Below are positions 40,700 to 52,195 of a stretch of 64,000 nt of DNA, piece by piece. The position numbers were made by a program, and so were the translations under genes. The notes below the pieces were generated by a model. It did no database searches, was not told the DNA's origin, and saw only the letters and a program-made list of their open reading frames with translations. Every line of letters begins with the position of its first letter. Positions within the stretch are counted from its first letter, which is position 1. The DNA is from Cercis canadensis. Taxonomy: Eukaryota; Streptophyta; Magnoliopsida; Fabales; Fabaceae. The DNA is taken from assembly GCA_003255065.1 (NCBI GenBank), contig QAOA01001603.1, forward strand, positions 105,910 through 169,909. Direction: 5' to 3'.

Positions 40700-43277
40700 T
40701 CAGAAAAGTTTTCTGTATTCATCTGCTTCTTTACCCATCTCTTCGACGGTTCTGTCTTTCCTCTCCTTATCCAAGTCAAGCTTTTGTTTCAATTCTTTCT
40801 CCTTCTCATCCATCTGTAGCATTGACAAAAAAAAAATCCATCACTAATAAATACCAAATCAAGGTCACGATATTATAATACAAACAGCACAAAAACTGCA
40901 AAGAAGATTTCTATCTTACAGCATCATAGATCTCATCGTTATTCTCAAAATCACCACTTTGCCGGGGGACAATATGAATATGAACATGAGGTACTGTCTG
41001 TCCAGCTTGGGGGCCGTCCTAAAATACAAAACGATGATTTGGTTAGTTATATGCAGGCAGATTAGTGTTTGCATGAAGGAAAATTTTGAATATTACATAC
41101 AGGTCAAAAATCAGAGACCTAAACTCTCCTCATGTAGCAATATTCAAATAAGGATGGTGTGTCTGTCTTAGTGTCTTAGATAATCACGTCAAAGGAAAAT
41201 ACACTGAACATCACAGAATTGAGAAAGCATGTCAGACAGATATAACGGAAAGGATAACTAGGTCAGACAGACATTTGGTAAACTAAATATTGGATNTCTG
41301 TCCAGCTTGGGGGCCGTCCTAAAATACAAAACGATGATTTGGTTAGTTATATGCAGGCAGATTAGTGTTTGCATGAAGGAAAATTTTGAATATTACATAC
41401 AGGTCAAAAATCAGAGACCTAAACTCTCCTCATGTAGCAATATTCAAATAAGGATGGTGTGTCTGTCTTAGTGTCTTAGATAATCACGTCAAAGGAAAAT
41501 ACACTGAACATCACAGAATTGAGAAAGCAGGTCAGACAGATATAACGGAAAGGATAACTAGGTCAGACAGACATTTGGTAAACTAAATATTGGATAATAA
41601 GTTATTTAGCTTAACGTGTTTCTTAACAATGCCAACATAGAAAAGCATTACTGTGTGTTATCAACAGTAAGTGTATGATAATGAGAGTCATTACAAGGAA
41701 GAAGAAAAATTAAACAACTTAACAAGAGGAGGCAACAGTTTACAATTTTCTATCTAAAAACGAGAAGTCAAGTGCAATGACTAGTGATCTGGTCAGATAT
41801 TTATACATGCGACATGCCAAAGGAATGAATGCAACACAAAGTGCATAATTAACAACCATACAAGAAAGATACGCTGTAATTTATCTTCGGGAAATAAAAT
41901 TTATATTAATGAAGAAAGCACATTTAAAACAGAAAGAATATAACTCAAAGTAGTTAGTATAAAACATGATTAAATAAGCAGACTCCATTTCAACTGTCTT
42001 ACTTGGACAGAAAATGTAAGCGATGATGCCTTATGGTAGCTCTCAAGCTCCCTACCAACTTTCTGTGCAGTGAGCCATAAATCAGAAGTCTCATCAGCAG
42101 TGAGATCTACGAAACGCTTCACTTCCCGCTTTGGACAGACAAGTACATGTACATACTGTTAAGTCAACCAAATTCAACACTAAATTGAATCTAGTTTCAT
42201 TGCCAACTCAAATCAGGTTTTCTTCATGTTAAATAAAAGGATCTTATTCATTAAGGCTCTTTAGCAAGTAGCAATGTGAAACCAATCACGTCTATTTGTT
42301 CATCCAAGATCCGTCATGTTAGAGCAGTTCTCCCAATAAAACAAGTCAACTTTACGACCACATATGCATTCTAAAGTATCTGATCTAATACTGCCACTGC
42401 TATCGAGGTCGTTCACCATATAGAATTTCAGCAACTAATTACACGGATCATCTATCGACACTATGAACAGTTGCAAGCTATGCGATAATCATAACGAAAT
42501 CCTAGATCTCAAAATAGCCACTATAACTATATAAAGAAGCTCCATATGCAGACTCAAGAAGATATTCCCAAAAGCCGAGGGCCAGGATGGAACAAGATAA
42601 CATAGCTATGGTTTGGGCTTGTTTCTATTTCTCAAAGAAAACAGTGGAAAGTTATGAAATTTACCCAATTACAAATTTGAATCTTGAGCTAAAATAATGC
42701 ATTAATCATCCCAACCCAACACTTGACTATTGACGCCCAAAAGAAAAGGATATGACCTGCAGAAGAAGAAGGAAAGTTAATCAACAAAATTGGCCCTTTT
42801 AGGCGTGAAGGTACAACAATTTCGTTGAGTAAATAGTGAAAGGGAAAATTGGGAAGATGGGATTCCCTTTTCCTAGTAATTTAGATTATGTGTTTCGAAT
42901 GACAAAACATGATCAACAAACAAGTGGGAAGTGAAGGTTGAGGAAACAACGTACCCGGAAGAAGAGGACGCAGGTTGACCATGGCGTAAGAAAGATGGGT
43001 GGTGTAGAACACTTCACTCTTTTGTATCTTGTAAGGCCCAAAAGTATAATGCTCCACTTCCGCAGCCATCTGTGTTCATTTGCCAAATGGATCAGAAAAT
43101 AACAACAAATATATTGTTGCTCGAAGAGAGAAGAAATTGATGGTTTCAGCTTGATTGTATATTTACCTTAATGGTGGAGGAGGAGATGGGTCGGAATGCT
43201 CTTGATGAATGCAGATGAAACACGCGGGGACTGGGCACAAGAGACGGCAGCAGGCGCAGCAGCAAATGCTTTACCAT
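40700..43277 (-). CDS. FHIT: HIT-family bis(5'-adenosyl)-triphosphatase (FHIT)
   Basis: Minus-strand exons are 43277-43167, 43069-42955, a 3-base micro-exon 42756-42754, 42148-42003, 41018-40920 and 40813-40700, together 195 residues. The enzyme cleaves Ap3A and related dinucleotides; plant FHIT also acts on adenosine phosphosulfate. The catalytic histidine triad is HVHIHIVP in the fifth exon, preceded by [11 protein letters not shown]. Other family blocks are [20 protein letters not shown] and [17 protein letters not shown]. Exon 1 encodes a 37-residue basic, hydroxylated leader resembling an organelle presequence, and exon 2 begins exactly at a second ATG ([13 protein letters not shown]), so a shorter cytosolic form is possible. 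Continuity between exons 2 and 4 needs the micro-exon and an AT-AC intron. The first 22 bases of exon 5 are repeated at 41297 by an assembly duplication. Confidence 0.88.
40997..41595. repeat. Direct duplication of 299 bp split by one N (probable assembly artefact)
   Basis: Bases 40997-41295 recur as 41297-41595 with N at 41296 between. I see one difference (T at 41230 versus G at 41530). The duplicated block includes the start of FHIT exon 5 plus intron. A true intronic tandem repeat cannot be excluded but the single N at the joint argues for overlapping contig ends. Confidence 0.8.
42149..42753 (-). other. U12-type AT-AC intron of FHIT
   Basis: On the minus strand the intron begins ATATCCTTTT, an exact minor-spliceosome donor, and ends GTAC. 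A branch-site-like GACTTAAC (42158-42165) sits about ten bases before the acceptor, the spacing expected of U12 introns. Its removal joins C of the micro-exon to AT, restoring the conserved histidine of GHVLVCPKR. Confidence 0.75.
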
Positions 43278-44490
43278 TTGCGCGTTGAAAACTTAGGAGG
43301 AATTTTTGCTTTTTCAATTCTTAATAAAATTTTATATTACTCTTCAATTTTATTTTATTTTTGTGTTATACAAACGTAAAATTAGATTTTTTTAGTTAAG
43401 GACATTTGTAATGTGGGTCAAACTTAAAATTTTAAGTCTTGGAAAAAAATACTATCATTTCTATTATAAAAGTTTTATGTTTAAATCTTATTTAAAGAGA
43501 GGTAGAATGAAATTTAAGAAGAGACATGTTGACACGCTATTTTATCTTTTAATTTCCATTTGATAAAAAAAAACAAATACTTAAAACTTTAACCTTTTAA
43601 GAAATTTTTAGATTAATTACCTTATGTGTATTTGCGTTATTGTATAATCTATTTACAGCTTGTCAAATTTCTTAATTAATGGATCAAAAATTTTCTTAAC
43701 CAAAATTACAAAAGCAATTACAATTTGGAACAATAATATATATTTGGAAGCATAATTTTATTTTTTTTCCAAAAAGAATTAAGAGGAATTTTGAATTTAT
43801 CTTAACACCTAACACAATATTTGGCCATTAATATGATAAAATAATCCAAATAGGAGTAATGTTATCTTACTTTTAGTTACATCTGTTACATGAAAGTACA
43901 AAGTAAATTACCTAAACCCTCACCATCTTATTTAATGGCTTAGTAACATTATCTTACTAACAAATAAGGAAAATGAAAATAAGATGAATGAAAAAAAAAA
44001 GGTAAAAAAATGAAGAGATTGAAAATGAAGACAAAAATCAAAAAATTATATACTGAACCTGTAACTAATTTTTATTGAGATATTTTAAGGAGGATACTTA
44101 TGTAATTTACAATACTATAAACTTACGTTCTTATTTTTCTTCACTTTATATTCATTTTAAGAAAGGTTGATTTAAGTGAAAATTTGGTTGAATACTCTCC
44201 TATTTTGTTCTCCCATATTAACTTTGACTTTTACAAATAAGGTAACATAATTTTCACCTTTCATCCTCCTCTAAAAATTATTTGTTTTTTTTTTCCTATT
44301 TTCAAACATTTCACAATATTATTATTATTTGTTGTATTTTCATATTATTTATTAATTAAAAAGGTTAATTACTATCACACTACTTATTGAACCAGAATGA
44401 GTGTGATCTTTTAGCCCAATCGAACATTACTTTTAAGTTTTCAGTTTTCACAAGCTCACCAATGTGGGATGTTTCATGGGCCCTAACCTC
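43278..44490. other. AT-rich divergent spacer between FHIT and RPL17
   Basis: Both flanking genes are transcribed away from this stretch, so it must hold two promoters. It is very AT-rich with A- and T-runs. No gene is recognised. Confidence 0.5.
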
Positions 44491-44927
44491 ATTTTAGAGC
44501 TCTAGCCAAGTCCGGGCCCCGTGGTGGACTTATCACCTTAACTCGATAAACTGAAACTCTATCCACTTTATCTGTCGGAGAAGATTGCGTTGGCGACCTG
44601 AGCAGAAAACAATGGCGTCCTGCGCCTATGCAGTTATGGCTACGAGTAGTGATAGTAGATGGTGTATGGCTTCGCTCCGGTCAGCCTTGCCTTCAATTCC
44701 TCCTCCTTNATTTTAGAGCTCTAGCCAAGTCCGGGCCCCGTGGTGGACTTATTACCTTAACTCGATAAACTGAAACTCTATCCACTTTATCTGTCGGAGA
44801 AGATTGCGTTGGCGACCTGAGCAGAAAACAATGGCGTCCTGCGCCTATGCAGTTATGGCTACGAGTAGTGATAGTAGATGGTGTATGGCTTCGCTCCGGT
44901 CAGCCTTGCCTTCAATTCCTCCTCCTT
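44491..44927. repeat. Direct duplication of 218 bp split by one N, covering the RPL17 start
   Basis: Bases 44491-44708 recur as 44710-44927 with N at 44709. The copies differ at about one base (TATCACC versus TATTACC). Each copy holds the promoter-proximal region and the first 97 coding bases of RPL17, so the start codon appears twice, at 44612 and 44831. Only the second is continuous with the rest of exon 1. Confidence 0.8.
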
Positions 44928-47406
44928 CTTCTTCCTCCACTTCATTACGCTTCCCTCTGGCTGCAACATTAGCCTCATCTTCTTCTTCGTCATCGTCTTC
45001 CTCACATAGGCTCCGAGTTTCTCCTCCCAAACCCAAATCGGTTCTTCGAACTTTCACTGGCCTTGCTCCTCAACATTCTCTTTTCTTTTCCAGCTTTTCT
45101 TCAGGTACCACTTTACTTCTCTGGGAGAATTTTGTAATTGAGTTTCTGAACATTCATAATATGCCTGCATCTATTATTTTTTAATTTTTATGTTTTTACT
45201 TTTAATTGCTAGTTTGGAGTCCACTTTACTTGCATTGCAGTGATTCTACACCATTTCATTGTCAATTTCTGAGTATTGTTGGCTGAAACATAGATTCTGT
45301 AGTTTATATGAGCGTTTGTATTAGAAAAGCACCTTTGGAGAAGCTAAAACTTCTATCCTTTTAGAAAAAGCACAGTTTTTTTTTGGCACAATGCGACTGA
45401 AATATGTAGTTTATGGGGGCATTTGATTAGTTTTTGTGTCAAAAAAGTATCCTTGTTTTAGTAAAAAATAAACACTTTTGAGGAACCTAAAATATTTAGC
45501 CTATGGGGGAAAAAAGCATGAAAAGTGTTTGCAGAATGCGGGTATGTGATAACAGAATTCTACTGGCTTGTATAAACTCCATAGCTACTAATGGCATTTT
45601 GTGATCTGCTTCTATCATGCAGTTTTTTTTTTTAATGATTTAAGTGCATCCTTTTTTTCTTTGTTCTTGTTGAGACCACTGGATTGCATTAACTAACATA
45701 CAAGCTCACATGATGTATGCTTGCAAATAATACATGGTCACCTCACTCTTCTGTTTTTATTTTCACCCCAAAAAGAGTATCATTGCAGATTTACCTTCAC
45801 CTGGTATTTTTCTAGGTCTGTATTCTGTTTGGGATTGGCTGTTTATTGGGCCTTATTCATTAGGCTTATCATGTAGAATTTGCAACTTGAACATCCAATT
45901 AGGAGTTTTGTTGGTAGTTTGCTTAAGGGTCAATGTGGTTGACAATTGGAAGAGCAGGGTTCAAACTATGTGAATGCTTTGAATTATATTTATTTTGTTG
46001 AATTGTATATGATGTGGTTTAAGGTTTTTATGCCACTAAATCACCATGAAAGTTGACCCAGAATTCAGAATGACAATCAAAATCTTGATTTCAGCATAGA
46101 AACTGAAGCCTTATTGTGCTTGTTACCTAGAACTGCAATTCGAATACTTTATATTTCGAACTCTTTTTGCTGGCTATATACAAGTCATGTGGTTCTGTCA
46201 ATCTGTTGGGAAAAGGAGGAGGCCAGTGATGTGGTGCATGTGAATATGTTGAAATCTTATAGCATCATTTTGAAAAGGTAGACTAGTTATCTCAATGCGG
46301 TGGTGACCTTGGATGTTGAGCATTTTCTTGCTTGGGTGCCAAATAAAGGTTTTTAGACATGACAGGTGCATCTGTCAGTGAATACCAATACTCAGCAAGA
46401 TTGACACGTTTGTAGAATTTGAATTGTTAGGTACCTTCAACTAGTTCTCAAAAACAAAAAAAGGAAGTAAAGAAATAAACTAGTAATTTGATATTCTATA
46501 TGCATGGGAGATAATAAAATTCTATTGATGGAAATTTTAAGTTGTGCTTCCATTGATTTATTGTCCGATATTGGAAGAATTCGAGGAGATTCAGGGGTTT
46601 ACCAGATAAGCATGTAGAATCTGTTGGGATACCACAGCAATGAACAGAGAATAGGAGTGCCTTGAAATCACGGAAAGATGCCCGTGTTTACTTCATTTTT
46701 TCTCCCTTTTCTGTTTGATTGATTGTAATTATCAAAAGAACTCCAGGGGCATTGTAATTCTATTATCCTTTGGATGTACAGGCAATGGATTTGTAAGTTA
46801 ACTGCTAAAGCCAATGATTTTTTTCTTATAACTAATGCATTTAGAAGGAATTAATCTGGCAGGCTGGAAGTTATTGTGATTGAATGAAATATACTTTCCT
46901 ACTATATATCGGTTTCCTTCTAATTTTTTGTAGTCTTACTCCCACTGGCGGCAAAAATTATTGAACACTATTGTATTTTCTCTTCTATATGCACAGAATT
47001 TACCAGCTTTGGCCACTGCTTTACCATTATTGATAACGGGGGCCGAGTCTACGCCATGAGACATGGGAGGCGAGTACCCAAACTCAACAGGCCCCCTGAT
47101 CAGCGCCGGGCACTTCTTCGAGGCCTGACAACTCAGCTCCTTAAATATGGTCGCATCAAGACCACTAGAGCTAGGGCCAGTGCAGTGAGGAAGTATGTAG
47201 ATAAGATGATCACATTGGCAAAGGATGGTTCCCTTCATAAGAGGAGACAAGCCCTTGGCTTCATCTATGAGAAGCAGATTGTTCATGCTTTATTTGCAGA
47301 GGTTCCAGACCGTTATGGTGAGAGAAATGGGGGTTACACAAGAATTATCAGAACTCTACCGAGGCGGGGTGATAATGCACCTATGGCTTACATTGAACTT
47401 GTTTAG
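44831..47406 (+). CDS. RPL17: Plastid ribosomal protein L17 (bL17c)
   Basis: Exons 44831-45104 and 46997-47406 join in phase 1 to 227 residues. Residues 1 to about 90 form a serine-rich plastid transit peptide ([20 protein letters not shown]). The mature bL17 domain starts near [20 protein letters not shown] and ends [14 protein letters not shown], the usual C-terminus of the chloroplast protein, with no extension. The bL17 protein sits at the peptide exit-tunnel side of the 50S subunit. The 1.9 kb intron has no recognisable insertion. The 5' end is duplicated by an assembly artefact (see 44491-44927), so the promoter here should be read with care; GGGCCC motifs lie at about 44479 and 44514. 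Confidence 0.95.
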
Positions 47407-48781
47407 CCACTGCTTTATCTGAGTGCATTTATTGGCAATCTCTCAGCAATTTTGAGATTGGTAATGTAATTTATGTTGACAATGGATTCTACAATTTTTT
47501 TTTTTTATATATCTAATTGTATTTGTATCATGTTTCGTTGAGCAGGTCTAAATTTTTTCTTTCTGTAATCTATGCCTAAACGATTGATATCAGATATTAA
47601 ATGTTCATCTGCTAAATTTTATAGTCTGATGTATTTTGTGAACAAAATTGTTTTCTGTTTTTCGTCCATAGGAACAAAGAGATCTCATAATTTTTCGTCT
47701 ACAAGATAATTTTCTCTGAAAGTAAGTTTCACAGTGACTCTATCTGAGGTATGGGCTATAAAGCAATGATTTCAATGTGCTTATGAGGGAGACAATGAGC
47801 AATTAAACTCTAGGGACAGACTCGGAAGCTTTTTTCTTTAGCAACCATGGAATGCTCAATGCATGAGAATACCAAATTGCCGATGCACTCATAACGTTAG
47901 GTGGGAACATTTTTAATCATTGCTGCTTGAACCAGCAATGGCATTTACTCTGAGATTTCTGAATTTAACAAAATGCCTGACTAAAAAATTCTCTAGTCAC
48001 CCATAGAGCTGTTTTATGTAATGAGCCATTTAGAAAAATTCCTTTGGAGCGGTAATACCAATGAGTAATGGAACCTCTAATGTATCGAGGTATTCCCCAA
48101 CTTGAGCGAAGTTAACCATAATAACATTACAGAACCAACATAATTCTAACTCCTTAATGCAAATTTGGACATAACTCTCTAAACATTGCCCAAAATTTAG
48201 AACTATGTTATATTCTAGCATGATGTCATTATGATATAAAAAATCTAAGGTGAAAAATTGAAAATAATTTTTTTTATTTTTATATGATGTTATTTACTTC
48301 TTACAAACTATTAAAATCTCTTGTCACTAAACAATACTTGGTGACGTTGTAAAAAAAACTAAGGAATAATATAAAATATTTATAGTTATTATTTTTTTTC
48401 TTTTGACATTATTATAAATAATTATAATAAAATGAAATTGTTTTTAGTAAATTATGAGGTTGGCTTAAAGTCTTAAACAGTGAAGCAGTCCCTTCCTCAA
48501 GACAAAAGTATTACTATAAAAAAACTTGCGGGTTTCAAGGGAGTGAGTAAGTAAGGAACCCAATTAACGTATGTAAATTTAGATAACTAGATAAGGTTGT
48601 TTCTGATATCTCTGTCTCTGTATTTGTCCAATTGTCCGTGTGCCATCCCTCGAGGGGATAGTCTTCGCTGGCTCTAGTTTCTGTCCTAACGGTAACAGAA
48701 AGAGCGAAGCTGTTGCAAATTTTTGGTGGGTTGTCACTAGAAGAAGAAGAAGGGTGAAGGTGCCACTGGTAAAGGGCGACA
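47407..48781. other. Spacer between RPL17 and LCAA
   Basis: The RPL17 3' UTR, AT-rich DNA, then a GC-richer leader from about 48600 containing an AGAAGAAGAAG run near 48740, which is probably the LCAA 5' UTR. No gene is recognised. Confidence 0.45.
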
Positions 48782-50357
48782 ATGTTAGGAGTTGCAACTC
48801 TAACTTTGGGTTCATCAGTAATTCAGAGCCAAGCTCAACATGCCACTCTTGGAGCTACAAATGGCAAAGTATTAGCAATCCCAGGAAGCAAAAGGCACAA
48901 CCTTTCTAATCGCACAGAGTCATTGCCTATGGGGTTGGTGTCTTCTATTGATAATAGTTGCAGCTTATTCTCCTCTTCATGCAAGGAATTAAGACCTGCT
49001 GGCCAATTTGCCACAGCTGTTGCAGCTGTTGATTCTGACCAGATCAGTTCCTCTGATCCTGCCAATAAGGTTTCTTCCTCCCTTCCCACTTTTGCTTACA
49101 TTTCATTATCCATAGACTGCAGCAGATTTGGTGCTGACCCTAATTTACAATTATTGATAGGGAATAATCCGAAGAGTTAGCGCATTACCTGTCTTAAGGT
49201 TTAAGCTTTTTGGTTGAGTGGTTTTGATACATTTCATTCCAATAGAGAGGAAAACTAGCAATTTTTTGCTCTGTTGTTATGACTATGTTAAAAGTGTCAT
49301 TTGGGTGTTTCAGGGCTATGTAAATGGCCCTTGTCCTGATAAAAAGTGCTTGATGCTTTATGAGTTAATGATTTAGGTTTCAACCCCCAAGTTTGGTTTG
49401 ATGGTTAATAGATTAATCTCTAATACTCATCCTTGCAGGATGGAGCCAACAAGTATTACTTTGTTGTTGCGAATGCGAAATTCATGCTGGATGAGGAGGA
49501 GCATTTCAAAGAACTGTTATTTGAGCGCCTTCGCTATTATGGAGAGCGTGACAAAGAACAAGACTTCTGGCTGGTGATTGAGCCTAAGTTCTTGGATCGA
49601 TTCCCTGACATTACTAAGAGATTGAGAAGGCCTGCTGTTGCTCTTGTGTCAACCAATGGTCCCTGGATCACGTAAGAGCCACTTTTCCATTTCAATGTTA
49701 TTATTGATCTCATCATCTTAAAAGTGGAGCACATGAAAAATCTGATGGTGCTTGGAGTGGCTGTCAAAAACTATGAAAGAAGGAGGATTCCTTCATGTCA
49801 TCTGTAGAATGACCCATGATTGAAAGTAAAAATTCTTATTCCCTGTGTTTGGATGACAATGATTCTAACATCCTCCCGAGCGAGAGTTTCCCCTTCTTCA
49901 TTTTTCCTTTTGCTTTCTTGGAAGTGTCAATCTTTAGGCGTGAAAAATGGGTTTATACCTATATGTTGTCTAATAGAAGCTCCATCGTCTTGGCCAAAAA
50001 AAAATCTCCATCCTTCCAAATGATATAACAAAGCAACAAACAATGATGTAAGGAGGAAAGAACATATATCAAAAACAAAAGATGCTCCAATTAGTTGCCT
50101 CTGCAACAGTACTTTTGATGTTTTAGTCACTTATTAATCGGTTCCTTTATGTGTGGGTTGGCAGGTTTATGAAGTTAAGGCTGGACCGAGTTTTACAAGA
50201 AAGTTTCGAAGCTGAGAGTTTAGAAGAAGCATTAGCCTCCAATCCTACCAATCTGGAGTTTGAGAAGCCAGACAAATGGGTGGCACCCTATTCTAAGTAT
50301 GAATATGGATGGTGGGAGCCCTTCTTACCCTCTGGACAGAAAGAAGTGAAGGCTTGA
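48782..50357 (+). CDS. LCAA: Ycf54/LCAA-like factor of the Mg-protoporphyrin ester cyclase
   Basis: Three exons, 48782-49069, 49439-49671 and 50165-50357, join in frame to 237 residues. Exon 1 (96 residues, serine/alanine/threonine-rich) is a plastid transit peptide. The Ycf54 domain starts with KYYFVVANAKFMLDEEEHF and continues through FERLRYYGERDKEQDFWLV, RRPAVALVSTNGPWITFMKL and RLDRVLQESFEA. A plant-specific tail (KYEYGWWEPFLP) follows. Ycf54/LCAA is needed for the aerobic cyclase that closes ring E of chlorophyll in the chloroplast. The gene lies 1.4 kb downstream of another plastid-protein gene in the same orientation. No lesion is seen. Confidence 0.93.
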
Positions 50358-52195
50358 AATATTTTTCAATCAGTTTTGCTAATTAATCTTCATAAATCTC
50401 TTCTCCAAGGATACTTATTCATGTATTACTGGTTTGTAGCAGTAGTTGGTGAATTTTGCATTCAGCTTTTTAAGTTTGTGGAGGTAAGATACTAAATGAA
50501 TTTGAATTGTTGTACTTAGGATGTCAAGTGTAGGAATTGCATTTTGCATCTCTCAAACGAGGAAGTATAGATAATGTTGCAAAATTGGTGTTCTCTGTTG
50601 TAAGACTCGCATGTGAAGGCCTGCAGCTGATTTAGGTTATATAATTGTCTGAGAAAGAATCTGATTTCAAAGTATGCAGATTAAGATATTTGGTTCCCAC
50701 TCTTTTAGTGTATAAAGCTTGCACGTAAGGACCTGAAGCAACAAAAAAAATTATATACTTGTATATGGAATGAACTGACCTCAAATGTGCTTAATTTTAT
50801 ATGATTCAGATTCTGTAAGGATGTAAGGCCTGCTCTAGAAGCATGCCTTTGCACCTTTGGAAATCTTGTGCCATGTACTATGACCATCAAACTCTCAGGA
50901 GAACATGATATCCAAAGCAGGCTGACTCAGAATTTGCATCCTCTCTGGTCAGCTATAGTTTTGAATCTGTCCTTTCCTTCCTATAAAATTCTGTTGTCCA
51001 TATTCTGAAGTTGTTCCCTGTCTATGAGGGAATAGCGTCTTAAGATACTTTTGTTTGGATCTGCATTCTTGTGCTCTTGTGCACACAGGTTCAAATTAGG
51101 GTTTGAGGAGCTGTTGAGGTTGTGGCATGGAGTTTTCCTATTATTTTTGAAGGAGATATTTTATGTATGTTCTTACTTCATCAGGATATGGGGAGATGTG
51201 GGGAAGTTGTGTACTGGCAGGATTGGACTGATTTCTATTCTCCTTGCTTGGAAATTCAGTTATATACTTCTTCTAGTTTTCTTAGAAATTCAGATATGAG
51301 TTGTTGATACAGGCCTATAATTTTCAAATGCTGAAATCTCAGAGTGAGTAAATGCTTCCATGACTTGTTGAAGCAGCAAATGACCAAAATGTTTGTGTGC
51401 CAGTAGAAAATGTTTTGTACATTTCTCAGAAGTAGAAGTTATGATCTTAATTCTTCCCTTCTATAGGCCAGTATTATACTTCTGCTACCATTTATCACCA
51501 TCTAGTCCTTGGCCTATTTCTGGCATTTTCCAGTCACCTTCTCCTACCATAAACCACCTTCTGTTGATGGTTAGGCTACTTTCTGCTAGTAATTATCAGC
51601 TTTTTGCTAGTTGTCATATGATCCACTAATCCATTTCCTAACTGAAAACTAAGAAAAAAATTTGATGTTTCCTATGATTATATTAAAACAGCTGTTGGAA
51701 AACCTAGTTGGATGTTTCTTTCAACAATAATTTTTTATTATTTTGTCTTTGAAGATGAAATCTAGAACTGCAGATCTCCACAGTTTCTAAGGAATTAAAA
51801 TCAAAGCGAGGCAAATAATGTGCATATTCTAGCAAGGAAGAGGCAAAGGAAAAGCTAGTAATGTACCAATATGAAATGTATTCATAAATATATCATTTTC
51901 TCAATGGCTAGATCAAAATTAATTATCCTGATAATTGAAAGATGTTTACAACAAAGCTAAAAGCTGTTCTATTGAACACAAGTGGGGAGCCACATTATTA
52001 TAGGCCCATCTTCATTGCAGATTCGGTGGAAAAAGCAATAGAAGTTAAACCAGTATGATGTACTATGTTGGACAACTATAACCTGAAGAAGGAATTGTGT
52101 TACATCTGTTTATGTGTTGGTTGACACAACCCCTAGTGTGCTGGATTGTTATTAGTGCTGCTTGTTATCCTTAACATAGGTAACTATATGGAATT
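50358..52195. other. Convergent spacer between LCAA and the reticulon gene
   Basis: About 1.8 kb containing two 3' ends. Base composition is less extreme than in other spacers, but open frames (for example 51051-51299) have no recognisable product. Nothing further can be supported. Confidence 0.45.

Noticed and set aside
42149-42160. A simple frameshift or sequencing error at the FHIT exon 2/exon 4 junction
   Set aside because: The micro-exon plus U12 model restores the exact family sequence without altering any base, and it uses an exact 10-base U12 donor; an error is the less economical explanation.
44612-44708. A second, truncated RPL17 gene upstream of the real one
   Set aside because: The 97 coding bases end precisely at a single N and the whole block restarts after it, as at three other sites; this fits a contig overlap, not a gene copy.
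44845-45057. Antisense ORF over RPL17 exon 1
   Set aside because: It is the mirror of the serine-codon-rich transit peptide (reads as Glu/Asp/Ala runs) and has no support of its own.
45870-45970. Possible SINE in the RPL17 intron, from a GGTTCAAACT box B-like motif
   Set aside because: No matching box A, A-tail or target-site duplication could be found.
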